This document shows, in pieces, positions 51,894-59,718 of a DNA stretch of 64,000 nt. The stretch is from contig NZ_LSLK01000038.1 of the NCBI RefSeq assembly GCF_002257705.1, positions 1 through 64,000 on the forward strand, read 5' to 3'. This stretch comes from Sporomusa silvacetica DSM 10669 (GTDB taxonomy: Bacteria; Bacillota; Negativicutes; Sporomusales; Sporomusaceae). Position 1 is the stretch's first letter. Each line of letters starts with the position of its first letter. The translations under genes and the position numbers were made by a program. The notes beneath the pieces were generated by a model, which saw only the letters and a list, made by a program, of their open reading frames with translations, was not told where the DNA came from and made no database searches.

Positions 51894-52075
51894 CTCCCCC
51901 TTTTTTCTTTTAGGGGAATGCAAATAGTTACCTAGTCAATCGGATAACCCTTAGCCAAGGCTGCTAAGTGGTGTACTCAGATAATTTCGGCGGAAAAAAT
52001 GGAATATTCCCCTAATTTTTATTAAATTGAACAACAGACGCCAACTAGGTCGGCCTACGTCCATCTATCTCACCT
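51894..52075 (-). promoter_or_regulatory. Structured leader of corA with alternative SD pairing
   Basis: On the minus strand, TTAGGGGAAT (52015-52006) is a perfect complement of ATTCCCCTAA (51919-51910). The same CCCC strand can instead pair with the corA SD AAGGGGGAG (51902-51894). Other stems: ACCTAGT/ACTAGGT (52050-52044 with 51936-51930, crossing the first helix), a local CTTAGC/GCTAAG hairpin (51968-51950) and a GGACG...CGTCT hairpin (about 52072-52035). The layout suggests a translational switch. It does not match the M-box or another class I can name. The rest of 52076-52313 is AT-rich with no gene seen. Confidence 0.5.
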
Positions 52076-52313
52076 GCCTTTGAAATATTAATGATTATCT
52101 TTAAATATCTCTATAATGAATATAATTCTGTTTACCTTAATAGTCAACCCTTTTATAAAAAAATAGCCTAGTTTTAACCCTGCTATATGAGGCAAGTATT
52201 CGTATACTAGATCATCAAATCTATGTATTATTGTATTACCTGTGCTTAGCAAGTGTGCACACGATTAAGAGCAGGTAAGGCGAAACAGACAGAAATTACC
52301 GGGGTTTGTTTTG

Positions 52314-52343
52314 TTGACAAGCCATCTTGGCATTTGTTATAAT
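52314..52343 (+). promoter_or_regulatory. Promoter of tRNA-Ser(UGA)
   Basis: TTGACA at 52314-52319, 18 nt, TATAAT at 52338-52343: a near-consensus promoter 18 bases before the tRNA. Confidence 0.85.
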
Positions 52344-52361
52344 ACTAAATGTGCTAGATGC

Positions 52362-52450
52362 GGAGGGGTGTCCGAGCGGTTTATGGAGCTGGTCTTGAAA
52401 ACCAGTGATCCCGCAAGGGACCGTGGGTTCGAATCCCACCCCCTCCGCCA
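52362..52450 (+). tRNA. tRNA-Ser (anticodon UGA)
   Basis: Class II tRNA of about 89 nt. The acceptor stem GGAGGGG pairs with CCCCTCC, discriminator G and encoded CCA. The anticodon loop CTTGAAA lies between CTGGT and ACCAG, giving TGA. A long variable arm TGATCCCGCAAGGGACC and T-loop GGTTCGAATCC follow. Encoded CCA, own promoter. Confidence 0.95.
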
Positions 52451-52460
52451 TATAAGTCAA

Positions 52461-52489
52461 TTGACTTAGGGCAGAGTATCTGCTATAAT
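52461..52489 (+). promoter_or_regulatory. Promoter of tRNA-Ser(GCU)
   Basis: TTGACT at 52461-52466, 17 nt, TATAAT at 52484-52489, 18 bases before the second tRNA. Confidence 0.8.
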
Positions 52490-52507
52490 CTAACCAGCTT
52501 ATGACAC

Positions 52508-52598
52508 GGAGTGGTACTCAAGTGGCTGAAGAGGACGGTTTGCTAAATCGTTAGAGGTCGTGAGGCCTGCCAGGGTTCAAATCCCTGCCACTCCGCCA
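52508..52598 (+). tRNA. tRNA-Ser (anticodon GCU)
   Basis: Class II tRNA of about 91 nt. Acceptor GGAGTGG with CCACTCC, discriminator G, encoded CCA. The anticodon loop TTGCTAA lies between ACGGT... and ...ATCGT, giving GCT. Long variable arm GAGGTCGTGAGGCCT, T-loop GGTTCAAATCC. Second of a serine tRNA pair. Confidence 0.95.
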
Positions 52599-52600
52599 CT

Positions 52601-52644
52601 AAAAAAAACGGCTGTTTACCGAGAGGTAAACAGCCGTTTTTTTT
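52601..52644. terminator. Terminator of the tRNA pair
   Basis: ACGGCTGTTTACC, GAGA loop, GGTAAACAGCCGT, then T8, with A8 before the stem, so it also serves the convergent hydrolase gene on the minus strand. Confidence 0.93.
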
Positions 52645-52710
52645 ATGCAACATCAGGATTCGGGCATTGTTTGTTTTCAAATAACCATCCCTTTGTTTCG
52701 CAGTAGTGAA

Positions 52711-53430
52711 CTAGAATTTGCTGAGCCAACTGGCAATATCTTCGCCAGCTTGGTTGCTTTGTGCGGCCAGGTGGTGATCGCCGTTTGGATAAAGGATTAG
52801 CTTTTTTGGTTTTGCCGCTAACTCATAAATAGTTTGAGCCTGTCTGGCTGGCACGATATTATCGGCTGTTCCGTGGAGAATAAGGAAGGGTCGTTGTTTT
52901 ATTTGTTGGACATAGGCTAGGATGTTATGATGTGCAAAATCCTGGATAAATTCTGGTGTAAGCAACAGGTCACCATATTCATCTGTTAGTTGCAGGGGGA
53001 TGCCGGCAGCCAGCTGTTCATAATGAGCCCCCAGTGCCAACCGGAAGGTTGCGGAGAGGTTCCAGGGAGTAGCCCAGAGGATGATGCCTCTTATGATTGG
53101 GTCAGTGGCGGCTACTGCCAGTGAGGTGGCACCGCCCAGGCTGCGTCCCAACAAAAAGAGCTGTCCGCCGATTGTCTGCCGGGAATAGGCAACAACGGCT
53201 GTAAGCTCGGCAATCTGACAAGATAGGTTTTGGAGGGGAGTAAAGTCATAGCGGAGTACGTTAACACCTGTTGCAGCAATGGTTTCTGCCAGGCGGATTG
53301 CCCGGCCGCCGCCATCCTTACTGCCCCGGAAGCCATGAGAGATAATTAGCGTTTTACCTGAGGGATGGCGGGCGGGGTGGAAAACACCTGGTAGTTGAGT
53401 ATTACCCGCTGGTAGTAGAATATTGTTCAT
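52711..53430 (-). CDS. Alpha/beta hydrolase (prolyl-oligopeptidase-like serine esterase)
   Basis: About 239 residues. Alpha/beta-hydrolase fold with HGFRGSKDGGG (oxyanion region), nucleophile elbow LLGRSLGGATS, acid ILHGTADNIVP and histidine NGDHHLA. The substrate is unknown. ATG 53430 is preferred because GGGGTG lies 5 bases upstream; ATG 53442 is in frame but without an SD. There is no signal peptide, so it is cytoplasmic. Single gene. Confidence 0.85.
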   Translation of the reverse strand: MNNILLPAGNTQLPGVFHPARHPSGKTLIISHGFRGSKDGGGRAIRLAETIAATGVNVLRYDFTPLQNLSCQIAELTAVVAYSRQTIGGQLFLLGRSLGGATSLAVAATDPIIRGIILWATPWNLSATFRLALGAHYEQLAAGIPLQLTDEYGDLLLTPEFIQDFAHHNILAYVQQIKQRPFLILHGTADNIVPARQAQTIYELAAKPKKLILYPNGDHHLAAQSNQAGEDIASWLSKF

Positions 53431-53525
53431 AGGACACCCCATCTATTTAAAGTTAAGGATATTATTTTTGGTTATACTAATTATAGTATAGCTGTAGCTA
53501 AAGATAATTGATAGGAGGAGCAACT

Positions 53526-53723
53526 ATGACAGACATCTTGTTAGGATATCTTATTAATAACTTTTTGATTGATAGTCATCAGTATGAAGCATGGCGAGGT
53601 CTTAGCCAGGACGAGCTTCGGAAGGAACTGAATACGGCTGGTATAATGAACAGTGCTGAATTTGAGGAGTTTAGCCATCAGCTTGCCACTGGAGTCGGGG
53701 TGGTGGAAGAGCAAGACGAATAA
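53526..53723 (+). CDS. Small acidic hypothetical protein
   Basis: 65 residues, not recognised. It starts MTDILLGYLINNFLIDSHQYEAWRGLSQDEL and ends in an acidic tail (VVEEQDE). The ATG sits 7 bases after AGGAGGAGC, an excellent SD, and a hairpin follows the stop, so it is probably expressed. It is likely helical; no cysteines or membrane helix. It could be a sporulation or regulatory peptide, but nothing supports a specific role. Confidence 0.6.
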   Translation: MTDILLGYLINNFLIDSHQYEAWRGLSQDELRKELNTAGIMNSAEFEEFSHQLATGVGVVEEQDE

Positions 53724-53748
53724 AAACGCATTACCAGTAAATGCGTTT
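53724..53748 (+). terminator. Weak terminator after the small acidic protein gene
   Basis: AAACGCATT and AATGCGTTT form a 9-bp stem with a 7-base loop, followed by a short T-poor tail. Confidence 0.5.
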
Positions 53749-53840
53749 CATAGTATTATATATACCAGTGGTATAAGTGACAGTGAACCCTGGTAGAGAG
53801 TTCCGGAAAGGGGCGCAGGACAGGAGAGGGGAGCAAGCGA

Positions 53841-54782
53841 TTGAATAGTATTGATTTGCATTGTGATACGATAATGCGCTTAATGGGGGAAGATAAGTCA
53901 GAGGGCCTTTATCGTAACTCACTCAGTGTTGACATCGAAAAGCTGCAGGCAGGTAAGGCTCAGGCTCAATTTTTTGCTATGTTTATCAATCTGCAGACAG
54001 ATGGTGATCCGTTGGTGAGAGCGCTTAGAATGATTGATCGCTTTTACCAGGAAATAGAGGGCAATAAACAATATATTGCGCTGGCAAGAAATTATGGTGA
54101 ATTCCAGCAAAATCAAGCAGATGGCAAATTATCTGCTTTTTTGACGATTGAGGAAGGCGGGGCGCTTAAGGGTGAGTTGATTAATTTGCGAAACTTCTAC
54201 CGCCTTGGTGTTAGGCTAATTACGCTCACCTGGAACTATCCTAATGAGATTGGCCATCCGAGCGCCTTGCCCGAATGCCGTGAGCGGGGGCTTACGCCCT
54301 TTGGCCGGGAAGTAGTAGCAGAGATGAACCGACTGGGGATGCTGATTGATGTATCCCATTTATCAAATCAGGGTTTTTATGAGGTGGCCGCACTGACACA
54401 AAAACCGTTTGTGGCTTCCCACTCTAATGCCTGGTCTGTAACCTCTCATCATCGCAATCTGACTGATGAGATGATTAAGGTGTTAGCCACAAAGGGTGGT
54501 GTTATGGGGATTAATTTTGAGAAATCCTTTTTGGGCAGTGCGCCGGTCAGTCGGGTTGAAGATATGGTTCTTCATATCCAACATATCTATAACGTGGGTG
54601 GGATAGAGGTCATTGCTATTGGGTCAGACTTTGATGGTATTAGCCCGGAACTGGAATTGGCTCACGCCGGCGAAATGAGTAAACTGGTAGGCGCTTTGGG
54701 AAAAGCAGGATTTAGTCAGGCGGAAATTGATAAAATATGCTGGAAAAATGCCCTCAGAGTGATAAAAGATACGTTACAATGA
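53841..54782 (+). CDS. Membrane dipeptidase-type metallopeptidase (M19, renal dipeptidase family)
   Basis: 313 residues with TTG start behind GGAGAGGGGAGC. The metal-binding pattern of M19 is visible: IDLHCDT (His-x-Asp), LTIEEGGAL (bridging Glu), DVSHLS and ASHSNA (His), and IGSDFDGI (Asp). It hydrolyses dipeptides, often with D-amino acids, in the cytoplasm here since no signal peptide is present. It is commonly found in Firmicutes as a stand-alone gene, as here. A terminator lies 27 bases beyond the stop. Confidence 0.9.
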   Translation: MNSIDLHCDTIMRLMGEDKSEGLYRNSLSVDIEKLQAGKAQAQFFAMFINLQTDGDPLVRALRMIDRFYQEIEGNKQYIALARNYGEFQQNQADGKLSAFLTIEEGGALKGELINLRNFYRLGVRLITLTWNYPNEIGHPSALPECRERGLTPFGREVVAEMNRLGMLIDVSHLSNQGFYEVAALTQKPFVASHSNAWSVTSHHRNLTDEMIKVLATKGGVMGINFEKSFLGSAPVSRVEDMVLHIQHIYNVGGIEVIAIGSDFDGISPELELAHAGEMSKLVGALGKAGFSQAEIDKICWKNALRVIKDTLQ

Positions 54783-54808
54783 ATCTGGTTAGCGAAGACA
54801 TTATAAAC

Positions 54809-54852
54809 AGGCAGGTAATAGTGCTATTGCTGCCTATTTATTTTTTTTTTTT
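54809..54852 (+). terminator. Terminator of the dipeptidase gene
   Basis: AGGCAG...TAATA pairs with TATTG...CTGCCT, followed by ATTTA and a run of T. Intrinsic terminator. Confidence 0.82.
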
Positions 54853-55223
54853 GCACAGAATAAACACCATAAATAGAGGAGAAATATTACTAAAATCGGA
54901 CACTACAAATAGTGACAGAAACTATGTGAAATTCATCCAATATTATGTCATTTAGAGACTTGCACATTCGGATACAGGGGAGTAAAATAAATTTGTGGTA
55001 GTACATCTTGGTAGATGATATTAAAATCTGATAACAAGATAAAGTGAGACTTAGCTTCAGGTGGGGTTTTACCCATCTGAAGTTTAGTCGAACCTATCCA
55101 GGGACTTAGTTGCTCTTAACTCCCGCTTGCAGAAGCGGGAGTTTTAGAGCAATTTGGTCATCGGATACAGTGTCCTTTATCATCAGTGCTACAAAGCGAT
55201 AACAATAAAAGGAGTGCGAAAAA
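54853..55223 (+). other. Leader region of the TerC gene with a repeat element
   Basis: No gene is seen. GGGGAGTA at 54977-54984 resembles the 5' loop signature of yybP-ykoY manganese riboswitches, which often precede TerC-type genes, but the rest of that aptamer was not recognised. From 55045 to 55175 lies a repeat element: hairpin CTTCAGGTGGG/CCCATCTGAAG (55055-55082), and a long stem TTGCTCT-AACTCCCGCTT with its complement (55110-55152), followed by TTTGGTCATCGGATA. The SD AAAGGAGTG precedes the GTG start. Confidence 0.5.
55045..55175. repeat. Two-hairpin repeat element, full copy
   Basis: It consists of two strong hairpins joined by TTTAGTCGAACCTATCCAGGGACTTAG. The second hairpin contains AACTCCCGCTT-GCAG-AAGCGGGAGTT and could terminate transcription (TTTT on its 3' side inside the extended stem). 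The 3' end recurs as a fragment at 22184-22213. Interpreted as a dispersed element rather than part of the gene leader. Confidence 0.5.
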
Positions 55224-55916
55224 GTGGAGTTTTTGGTAGCACTAGCTAGTATTATGATGGTGAACATCGTGCTTAGCGGCGACAATGCAGTGGTCATTGC
55301 TTTGGCAAGCCGTTCTTTACCCCCGAAGCAACAAAAGCAAGCGATCCTGTGGGGTAGTGGCGGGGCGATAGTCCTGCGTGTTATTCTAACAATTGTAGCT
55401 GTTGTACTTTTGCAAATTCCTTATGTTCAGTTTTTTGGCGGATTACTTCTTATTTGGATTGCAGCTAAATTACTTATGGAGGATGATGGCGACGAAAACA
55501 TTGCAGCCAACACTTCGTTTGCAGGGGCTGTAAAGACCATTATTATCGCAGATTTAGTTATGAGCCTTGATAATACCTTGGCAATTGCTGCGGTAGCCAA
55601 AGGCGATTATGTTCTGCTTGTCATAGGACTTGCGCTTAGTATCCCGTTGATTGTTTTTGGCAGTCAAATTATTATTAAAATTATGGACAAGTTCCCGATA
55701 GTTGTGTATCTCGGAGCCGCGCTTATTGCCTGGACGGCCGGCGAAATGATGGTGGCTGATGAAAAAATTGGTCCGGTTATTCATGCAGTGATACCCGAAT
55801 GGCTGTTGCCAGCTGCAGTTACGGTAGGGGTAGTAGCGATTGGTCTCTGGTGGAAGAGCACACATAAAGAAAAGGGTACCGAAGCCTGTGCTAAAGAGGG
55901 AAATTCGGTGCAATAA
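55224..55916 (+). CDS. TerC family integral membrane protein (YjbE-like)
   Basis: 230 residues with GTG start (SD AAAGGAGTG, 8 bases). Seven hydrophobic segments and the two acidic membrane motifs of TerC proteins: VLSGDNAVVIALA and DLVMSLDNTLAIAA, in which the GDN/LDN aspartates bind metal. YjbE/YkoY-type members are linked to manganese export and loading of secreted metalloproteins (family knowledge). The cytoplasmic tail has HKEKGTEACAKEGN. A terminator follows at 55943. Confidence 0.88.
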   Translation: MEFLVALASIMMVNIVLSGDNAVVIALASRSLPPKQQKQAILWGSGGAIVLRVILTIVAVVLLQIPYVQFFGGLLLIWIAAKLLMEDDGDENIAANTSFAGAVKTIIIADLVMSLDNTLAIAAVAKGDYVLLVIGLALSIPLIVFGSQIIIKIMDKFPIVVYLGAALIAWTAGEMMVADEKIGPVIHAVIPEWLLPAAVTVGVVAIGLWWKSTHKEKGTEACAKEGNSVQ

Positions 55917-55942
55917 TGTACGTGTAGTGCAAAGGCACTGTT

Positions 55943-55985
55943 GGGGGGACATCGCATTTTGATGCGATGTCTCCCTTCTTTTTTT
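55943..55985 (+). terminator. Terminator of the TerC gene
   Basis: GGGGGGACATCGCAT, TTTG loop, ATGCGATGTCTCCC, then TTCTTTTTTT. Strong intrinsic terminator. Confidence 0.92.
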
Positions 55986-56051
55986 GCAGGGTATTGAGGC
56001 TCTATGCCGAATAATCTATAGAATATCTATCCAAGGAAGGGCTGACAATAG

Positions 56052-58046
56052 ATGGCAACGCCAGTAAGTATGCAAAAACGCCTGGCTTGGTTTTTGACTG
56101 TAACCATGCTGGCGATATTTGGTTTAGCAGGGAGAATCGCCTGGATTCAATTCGGTGAGGGGCAACGTCTGAGTACCAGAGTACAGGATCAACTTAGCGA
56201 AAGCCGGGTAATGCAGTCGCCTCGAGGGACGATATATGACCGGAACGGGCAGCAATTAGCGGTAAGTAGTCTAAATAAGTCCCTTTATGCTGATCCACAG
56301 GAAGTAAAAGATATTGATGGATTATCGGTTTTATTAGCACCAGTTCTTGGTATAACATCGGCAGATATTAAGGAGCGATTAACGGACGGAGCTCGTTTTG
56401 TGTGGCTTAAGCGGACGCTGGAGCCGGACGTAGCTAAGGCAGTTTCCGCACTTATCAAGGACCAACAGCTTACAGGACTGGGTTTTATCGAGGAAAGTAA
56501 ACGGTATTATCCTAATGATAAGCTGGCAGCGCAGGTGCTGGGTTTTGTGGGTACAGATGATGTTGGTCTGGAAGGTCTGGAAATGTCACTCGATAAGGTT
56601 ATTAAGGGCCAGGTTCGTAAGCAGGTTATTGATACAGACAGCTATGGTACACCAATATTCCAATCCATATTTTCTTTTATACCGGAAAAAAAGGGACGTT
56701 CAATTTACCTGACGATTGACAGCAACATTCAATACATTGTCGAAAGGGCACTTGATGCTGCCATGGCGAAGACGGGCGCGAAGACGGGTACTATTATTAT
56801 TATGCAGCCTAAGACCGGGGAAATTCTCGCCATGGCCAGCCGTCCCACGTATAACCCTAATCAATTTGGCAGTTATAGTTCAGAAGCCTGGAAGAATCGG
56901 GCCGTGTCCGTTGTGTATGAACCGGGTTCGACTTTCAAAGCCATTATTACGGCGGCGGCACTGGAGGAGGGTAAGGTGCGGCCGGATGAGCGGTTTATTG
57001 ATAAGGGTTATGTAGAGGTATCCGGGCGCCAGATCAGAAACTGGAGTGGCGAGAGCTATGGCAATGTACCATTTACTGAGATTATAAAGAATTCTATAAA
57101 TACTGGTTTTGTTGAAGTTGGTTTGCGGGTTGGTGCGGCAAAACTGACAAGCTATGCACGAGCATTTGGGTTTGGCAAGATCACAGGAATAGAATTGCCA
57201 GGGGAGGCCGAAGGCCTGCTGTTTGATCCCCGGGAGATGCGTGATAGCGATACCGCAACCATGTCGATCGGCCAGAGTGTTGCGGTGACACCACTACAAC
57301 TTACGGCTGCTATTGCCGCTATTGCCAATGATGGGGTGCTGCTAAAACCCCGGATTATTAAAGAATACCGTAACGAGGATGGCACGCTGGCGGAAACCTT
57401 TGAGCCGGTTGTTGTAAGACAGGCTATTACTCCGGAAACAGCCCGCACCCTGACCGCGTTACTAGAGAAGGTAGTACATGAAGGCGGCGGTAAACTGGCG
57501 GCTGTTAAGGGCTACCGTTTTGCAGGGAAAACAGGTACAGCCGAAAAGTTAAATCCCAATGGTGGCGGCTATTTAGCCGGGCATTATATTGCCTCTTTTG
57601 CCGGTTTTGGGCCTGTTGATGATCCGCAGGTAGCGGCACTGATTGTGCTTGATGACCCGAGTGGTATTTATTATGGCGGGACAATTGCCGCACCGGTATT
57701 TAATGATATTATGACACAGGTTATGCGAGTGTTAAATATTCACCCTGATGGGGACAGCTATGTATTGCCGCCTGTAAAGACGGTAGAATCCCTGGCGCCG
57801 TCAGATGTCCCAACTAGCCCCGGGCCGCTCCAGGAAGTGCCGTATGGGCAAGTATTAGTTCCTGCACTTGCAGGCAAGTCCATTAGGGAAGCCGGTGGCA
57901 TTTTACATGAACTTGGGCTCACTTTTGTACCTGTGGGTACTGGGATTGTTGTAAAGCAAAGTGTTGCTCCCAATACACCAGCCACGCCGGGCACAGAGAT
58001 TATTGTATATTTTGAATCAGTGAATGCAATATCGCCGGGTGGATAA
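56052..58046 (+). CDS. Penicillin-binding protein 2, SpoVD/FtsI family, with PASTA domain
   Basis: 664 residues. One N-terminal membrane helix (FLTVTMLAIFGLAGRIAW), the PBP dimer domain starting SPRGTIYDRNGQQLAVS, then the transpeptidase: active serine in EPGSTFKAI (S-x-x-K), SIN in KNSINTGF, and AGKTGTAEK (KTG). A single PASTA domain (about 600-660) ends the protein. The single PASTA fits SpoVD of spore cortex synthesis or a division FtsI. It is outside a dcw cluster here and next to a SASP gene, so a sporulation role is favoured but not proven. SD AAGGAAGGG. Confidence 0.88.
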   Translation: MATPVSMQKRLAWFLTVTMLAIFGLAGRIAWIQFGEGQRLSTRVQDQLSESRVMQSPRGTIYDRNGQQLAVSSLNKSLYADPQEVKDIDGLSVLLAPVLGITSADIKERLTDGARFVWLKRTLEPDVAKAVSALIKDQQLTGLGFIEESKRYYPNDKLAAQVLGFVGTDDVGLEGLEMSLDKVIKGQVRKQVIDTDSYGTPIFQSIFSFIPEKKGRSIYLTIDSNIQYIVERALDAAMAKTGAKTGTIIIMQPKTGEILAMASRPTYNPNQFGSYSSEAWKNRAVSVVYEPGSTFKAIITAAALEEGKVRPDERFIDKGYVEVSGRQIRNWSGESYGNVPFTEIIKNSINTGFVEVGLRVGAAKLTSYARAFGFGKITGIELPGEAEGLLFDPREMRDSDTATMSIGQSVAVTPLQLTAAIAAIANDGVLLKPRIIKEYRNEDGTLAETFEPVVVRQAITPETARTLTALLEKVVHEGGGKLAAVKGYRFAGKTGTAEKLNPNGGGYLAGHYIASFAGFGPVDDPQVAALIVLDDPSGIYYGGTIAAPVFNDIMTQVMRVLNIHPDGDSYVLPPVKTVESLAPSDVPTSPGPLQEVPYGQVLVPALAGKSIREAGGILHELGLTFVPVGTGIVVKQSVAPNTPATPGTEIIVYFESVNAISPGG

Positions 58047-58114
58047 TCTGATACATAGAAGCAGCGGCAAAGAATTGCTAAATCAAGAATTAGCCAACCT
58101 AAGTGGGATTTAGG

Positions 58115-58157
58115 ATAGTAGCATAAAAGGCGGCTAAGCCGCCTTTTATGCTACTAT
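58115..58157. terminator. Bidirectional terminator between PBP and SASP genes
   Basis: ATAGTAGCATAAAAGGCGGC, TAA loop and its complement: an almost perfect palindrome of 20 bp arms with A/T-rich flanks. It serves both convergent genes. Confidence 0.9.
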
Positions 58158-58160
58158 GAG

Positions 58161-58436
58161 TTATTTGCTGTTAACATCGAATTGGGAAGTCATCGTACCC
58201 GAAGTTGCGGTTGTCCCACTTGGAGTGGACGTTTGTCCACCCATGGACGATTCATATTGCTCGATCATGCGGCGAACCATGTGACCACCTACCCGACCAC
58301 AATCGGCCGAGGTCATGGTTGACCAGCCTTGGCTGCGTACGCGATCACTAATACCCAGTTCAGTTGCTATTTCTAGCTTCATGCGGTCAAGTGCATTTTC
58401 TGCACCTGGGTTAACAGGTTTGTTACTTCTAGCCAT
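58161..58436 (-). CDS. Alpha/beta-type small acid-soluble spore protein
   Basis: 91 residues. It coats spore DNA and protects it from UV and chemicals. Visible are the GPR protease cleavage segment KLEIATELGI (residues about 20-29), and the second conserved block SADCGRVGGHMVRRMIE. A 25-residue Ser/Thr/Gly tail is extra. The Cys within the second block is unusual for Bacillus SASPs. ATG follows AGGAGGTGT. Presence strongly indicates an endospore-forming organism. Confidence 0.93.
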   Translation of the reverse strand: MARSNKPVNPGAENALDRMKLEIATELGISDRVRSQGWSTMTSADCGRVGGHMVRRMIEQYESSMGGQTSTPSGTTATSGTMTSQFDVNSK

Positions 58437-58693
58437 AGAATAAACACCTCCTGAAATTTTTCTAATCCTAGTATCTGCGGCGCAAATACCTGTTATTCTA
58501 TAAATATTATGTTAATTAAGTAAGAAAATCCCAAAAGCATAAGGAATGTAATTTTTTATCGGATAAATGCGAGATATAACGGAAAAACTGCAAGAAATGA
58601 CGAATTTTGTATGGAAGGAATTTACAAACAAACGGAGAATTATTTATTTAAATGATGTAGTGAACAACAATTTTGTGTTAGGGGTATATTGCC

Positions 58694-59035
58694 ATGCATG
58701 AGCTTGCAATTGCGCAAGGGATACTGGATATTGCTTTGAATACAGCTGTTAATCATAATGCCACTAGTGTTTTGGGCATTAAAGTAATTGTGGGTGAACT
58801 TACTGGGACTGTACCGGAGGCGCTGGAATTTGGCTTTGTAGCGTTGGCTAAAGGAACAATGGCAGAGAACGCTTGTTTATCAATCCGAATAATTCCACTA
58901 ACAGGACATTGCCGGGACTGCGGCAGTCAAAGCAGTATTGATAAATATTGTTTTGTTTGCGCAACCTGTGGCTCTCATGCTGTTGAGATTATAACCGGGC
59001 GCGAACTAAAAGTAGAAAGTGTGGAGGTAGAGTAA
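58694..59035 (+). CDS. hypA: Hydrogenase/nickel maturation factor HypA
   Basis: 113 residues, usual HypA length. MHELAIAQGILDIAL begins with the N-terminal Met-His nickel ligand. The zinc site is CRDCG ... CFVCATCG (C-x2-C with C-x2-C). It delivers nickel with HypB to [NiFe]-hydrogenase or urease. The SD is weak (GGGGTAT). hypB follows after 3 bases. No hydrogenase structural genes are in the window. Confidence 0.93.
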   Translation: MHELAIAQGILDIALNTAVNHNATSVLGIKVIVGELTGTVPEALEFGFVALAKGTMAENACLSIRIIPLTGHCRDCGSQSSIDKYCFVCATCGSHAVEIITGRELKVESVEVE

Positions 59036-59038
59036 TAG

Positions 59039-59704
59039 TTGGAAATTACTGTGATGAGCAATATCCTGGAAAAGAATGAGGAAGTGGCTGCCGAGCTAAA
59101 TGCCATGTTGACCAGACGGGGGATTTTTACAGTTAATCTGTTGGGTTCTCCTGGCTGTGGCAAAACCTCTCTTGTGGAGCAGACGGTAAGCCTACTCAAA
59201 AGTGAACTTAATATAGCCATTATCGAAGGTGATTTATATACATCTAAAGATGCTGATCGCATTGCTGCCTGTGGAGCGCCGGTGGTTCAAATCAATACCC
59301 AGGGCGGCTGTCATCTTGATGCGACGATGGTTAAGTCAGCGCTTGACCAATTGGATTTGGATGAGATTGATATTCTGATCGTCGAAAATGTTGGCAATCT
59401 GGTTTGTCCAGCCGAGTTTGCCGTTGGGGAGCATGCCAAAGTGGTAGTCCTCAGCGTTACAGAAGGAGAAGACAAACCGCTAAAATATCCCCTTGTATTT
59501 AGGCAGTCTGCAGCTGTTATTTTGAATAAAATTGATTTACTTCCCTATACTGATTTTGCTATTGATTGCGCGGTGCGAGATATTACCGGCTTAAATCAAC
59601 AAGCTATCTTGATGAAGGTGTCCTGCAGAACTGGAGCAGGGTTAACCGGCTGGCTAGAATGGCTTAAGCAGCAGGTGCAATTAACTAGAAAACTGAAAAT
59701 GTGA
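59039..59704 (+). CDS. hypB: Nickel incorporation GTPase HypB
   Basis: 221 residues with TTG start (SD GGAGG about 9 bases upstream); the reading MEITVMSNILEKNEEVAAELN fits the HypB N-terminus, whereas the in-frame ATG 59054 lacks an SD. G motifs: SPGCGKTS, then EGDLYTSKDADRI, VENVGNLVCPAEFAVGEH (metal-site Cys) and NKIDLLPY. There is no N-terminal CxxCGC or His-rich storage segment, so it is the short form. Works with HypA; its 3' end overlaps the next frame. Confidence 0.93.
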   Translation: MEITVMSNILEKNEEVAAELNAMLTRRGIFTVNLLGSPGCGKTSLVEQTVSLLKSELNIAIIEGDLYTSKDADRIAACGAPVVQINTQGGCHLDATMVKSALDQLDLDEIDILIVENVGNLVCPAEFAVGEHAKVVVLSVTEGEDKPLKYPLVFRQSAAVILNKIDLLPYTDFAIDCAVRDITGLNQQAILMKVSCRTGAGLTGWLEWLKQQVQLTRKLKM

Positions 59705-59718
59705 TTAGGGGGGGTATT

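Noticed and set aside
51894..52075. Mg2+ M-box riboswitch before corA
   Set aside because: Only an AGGTGAG-like start is present. The remaining conserved M-box blocks are absent, and the GACGCCAA word is on the wrong strand.
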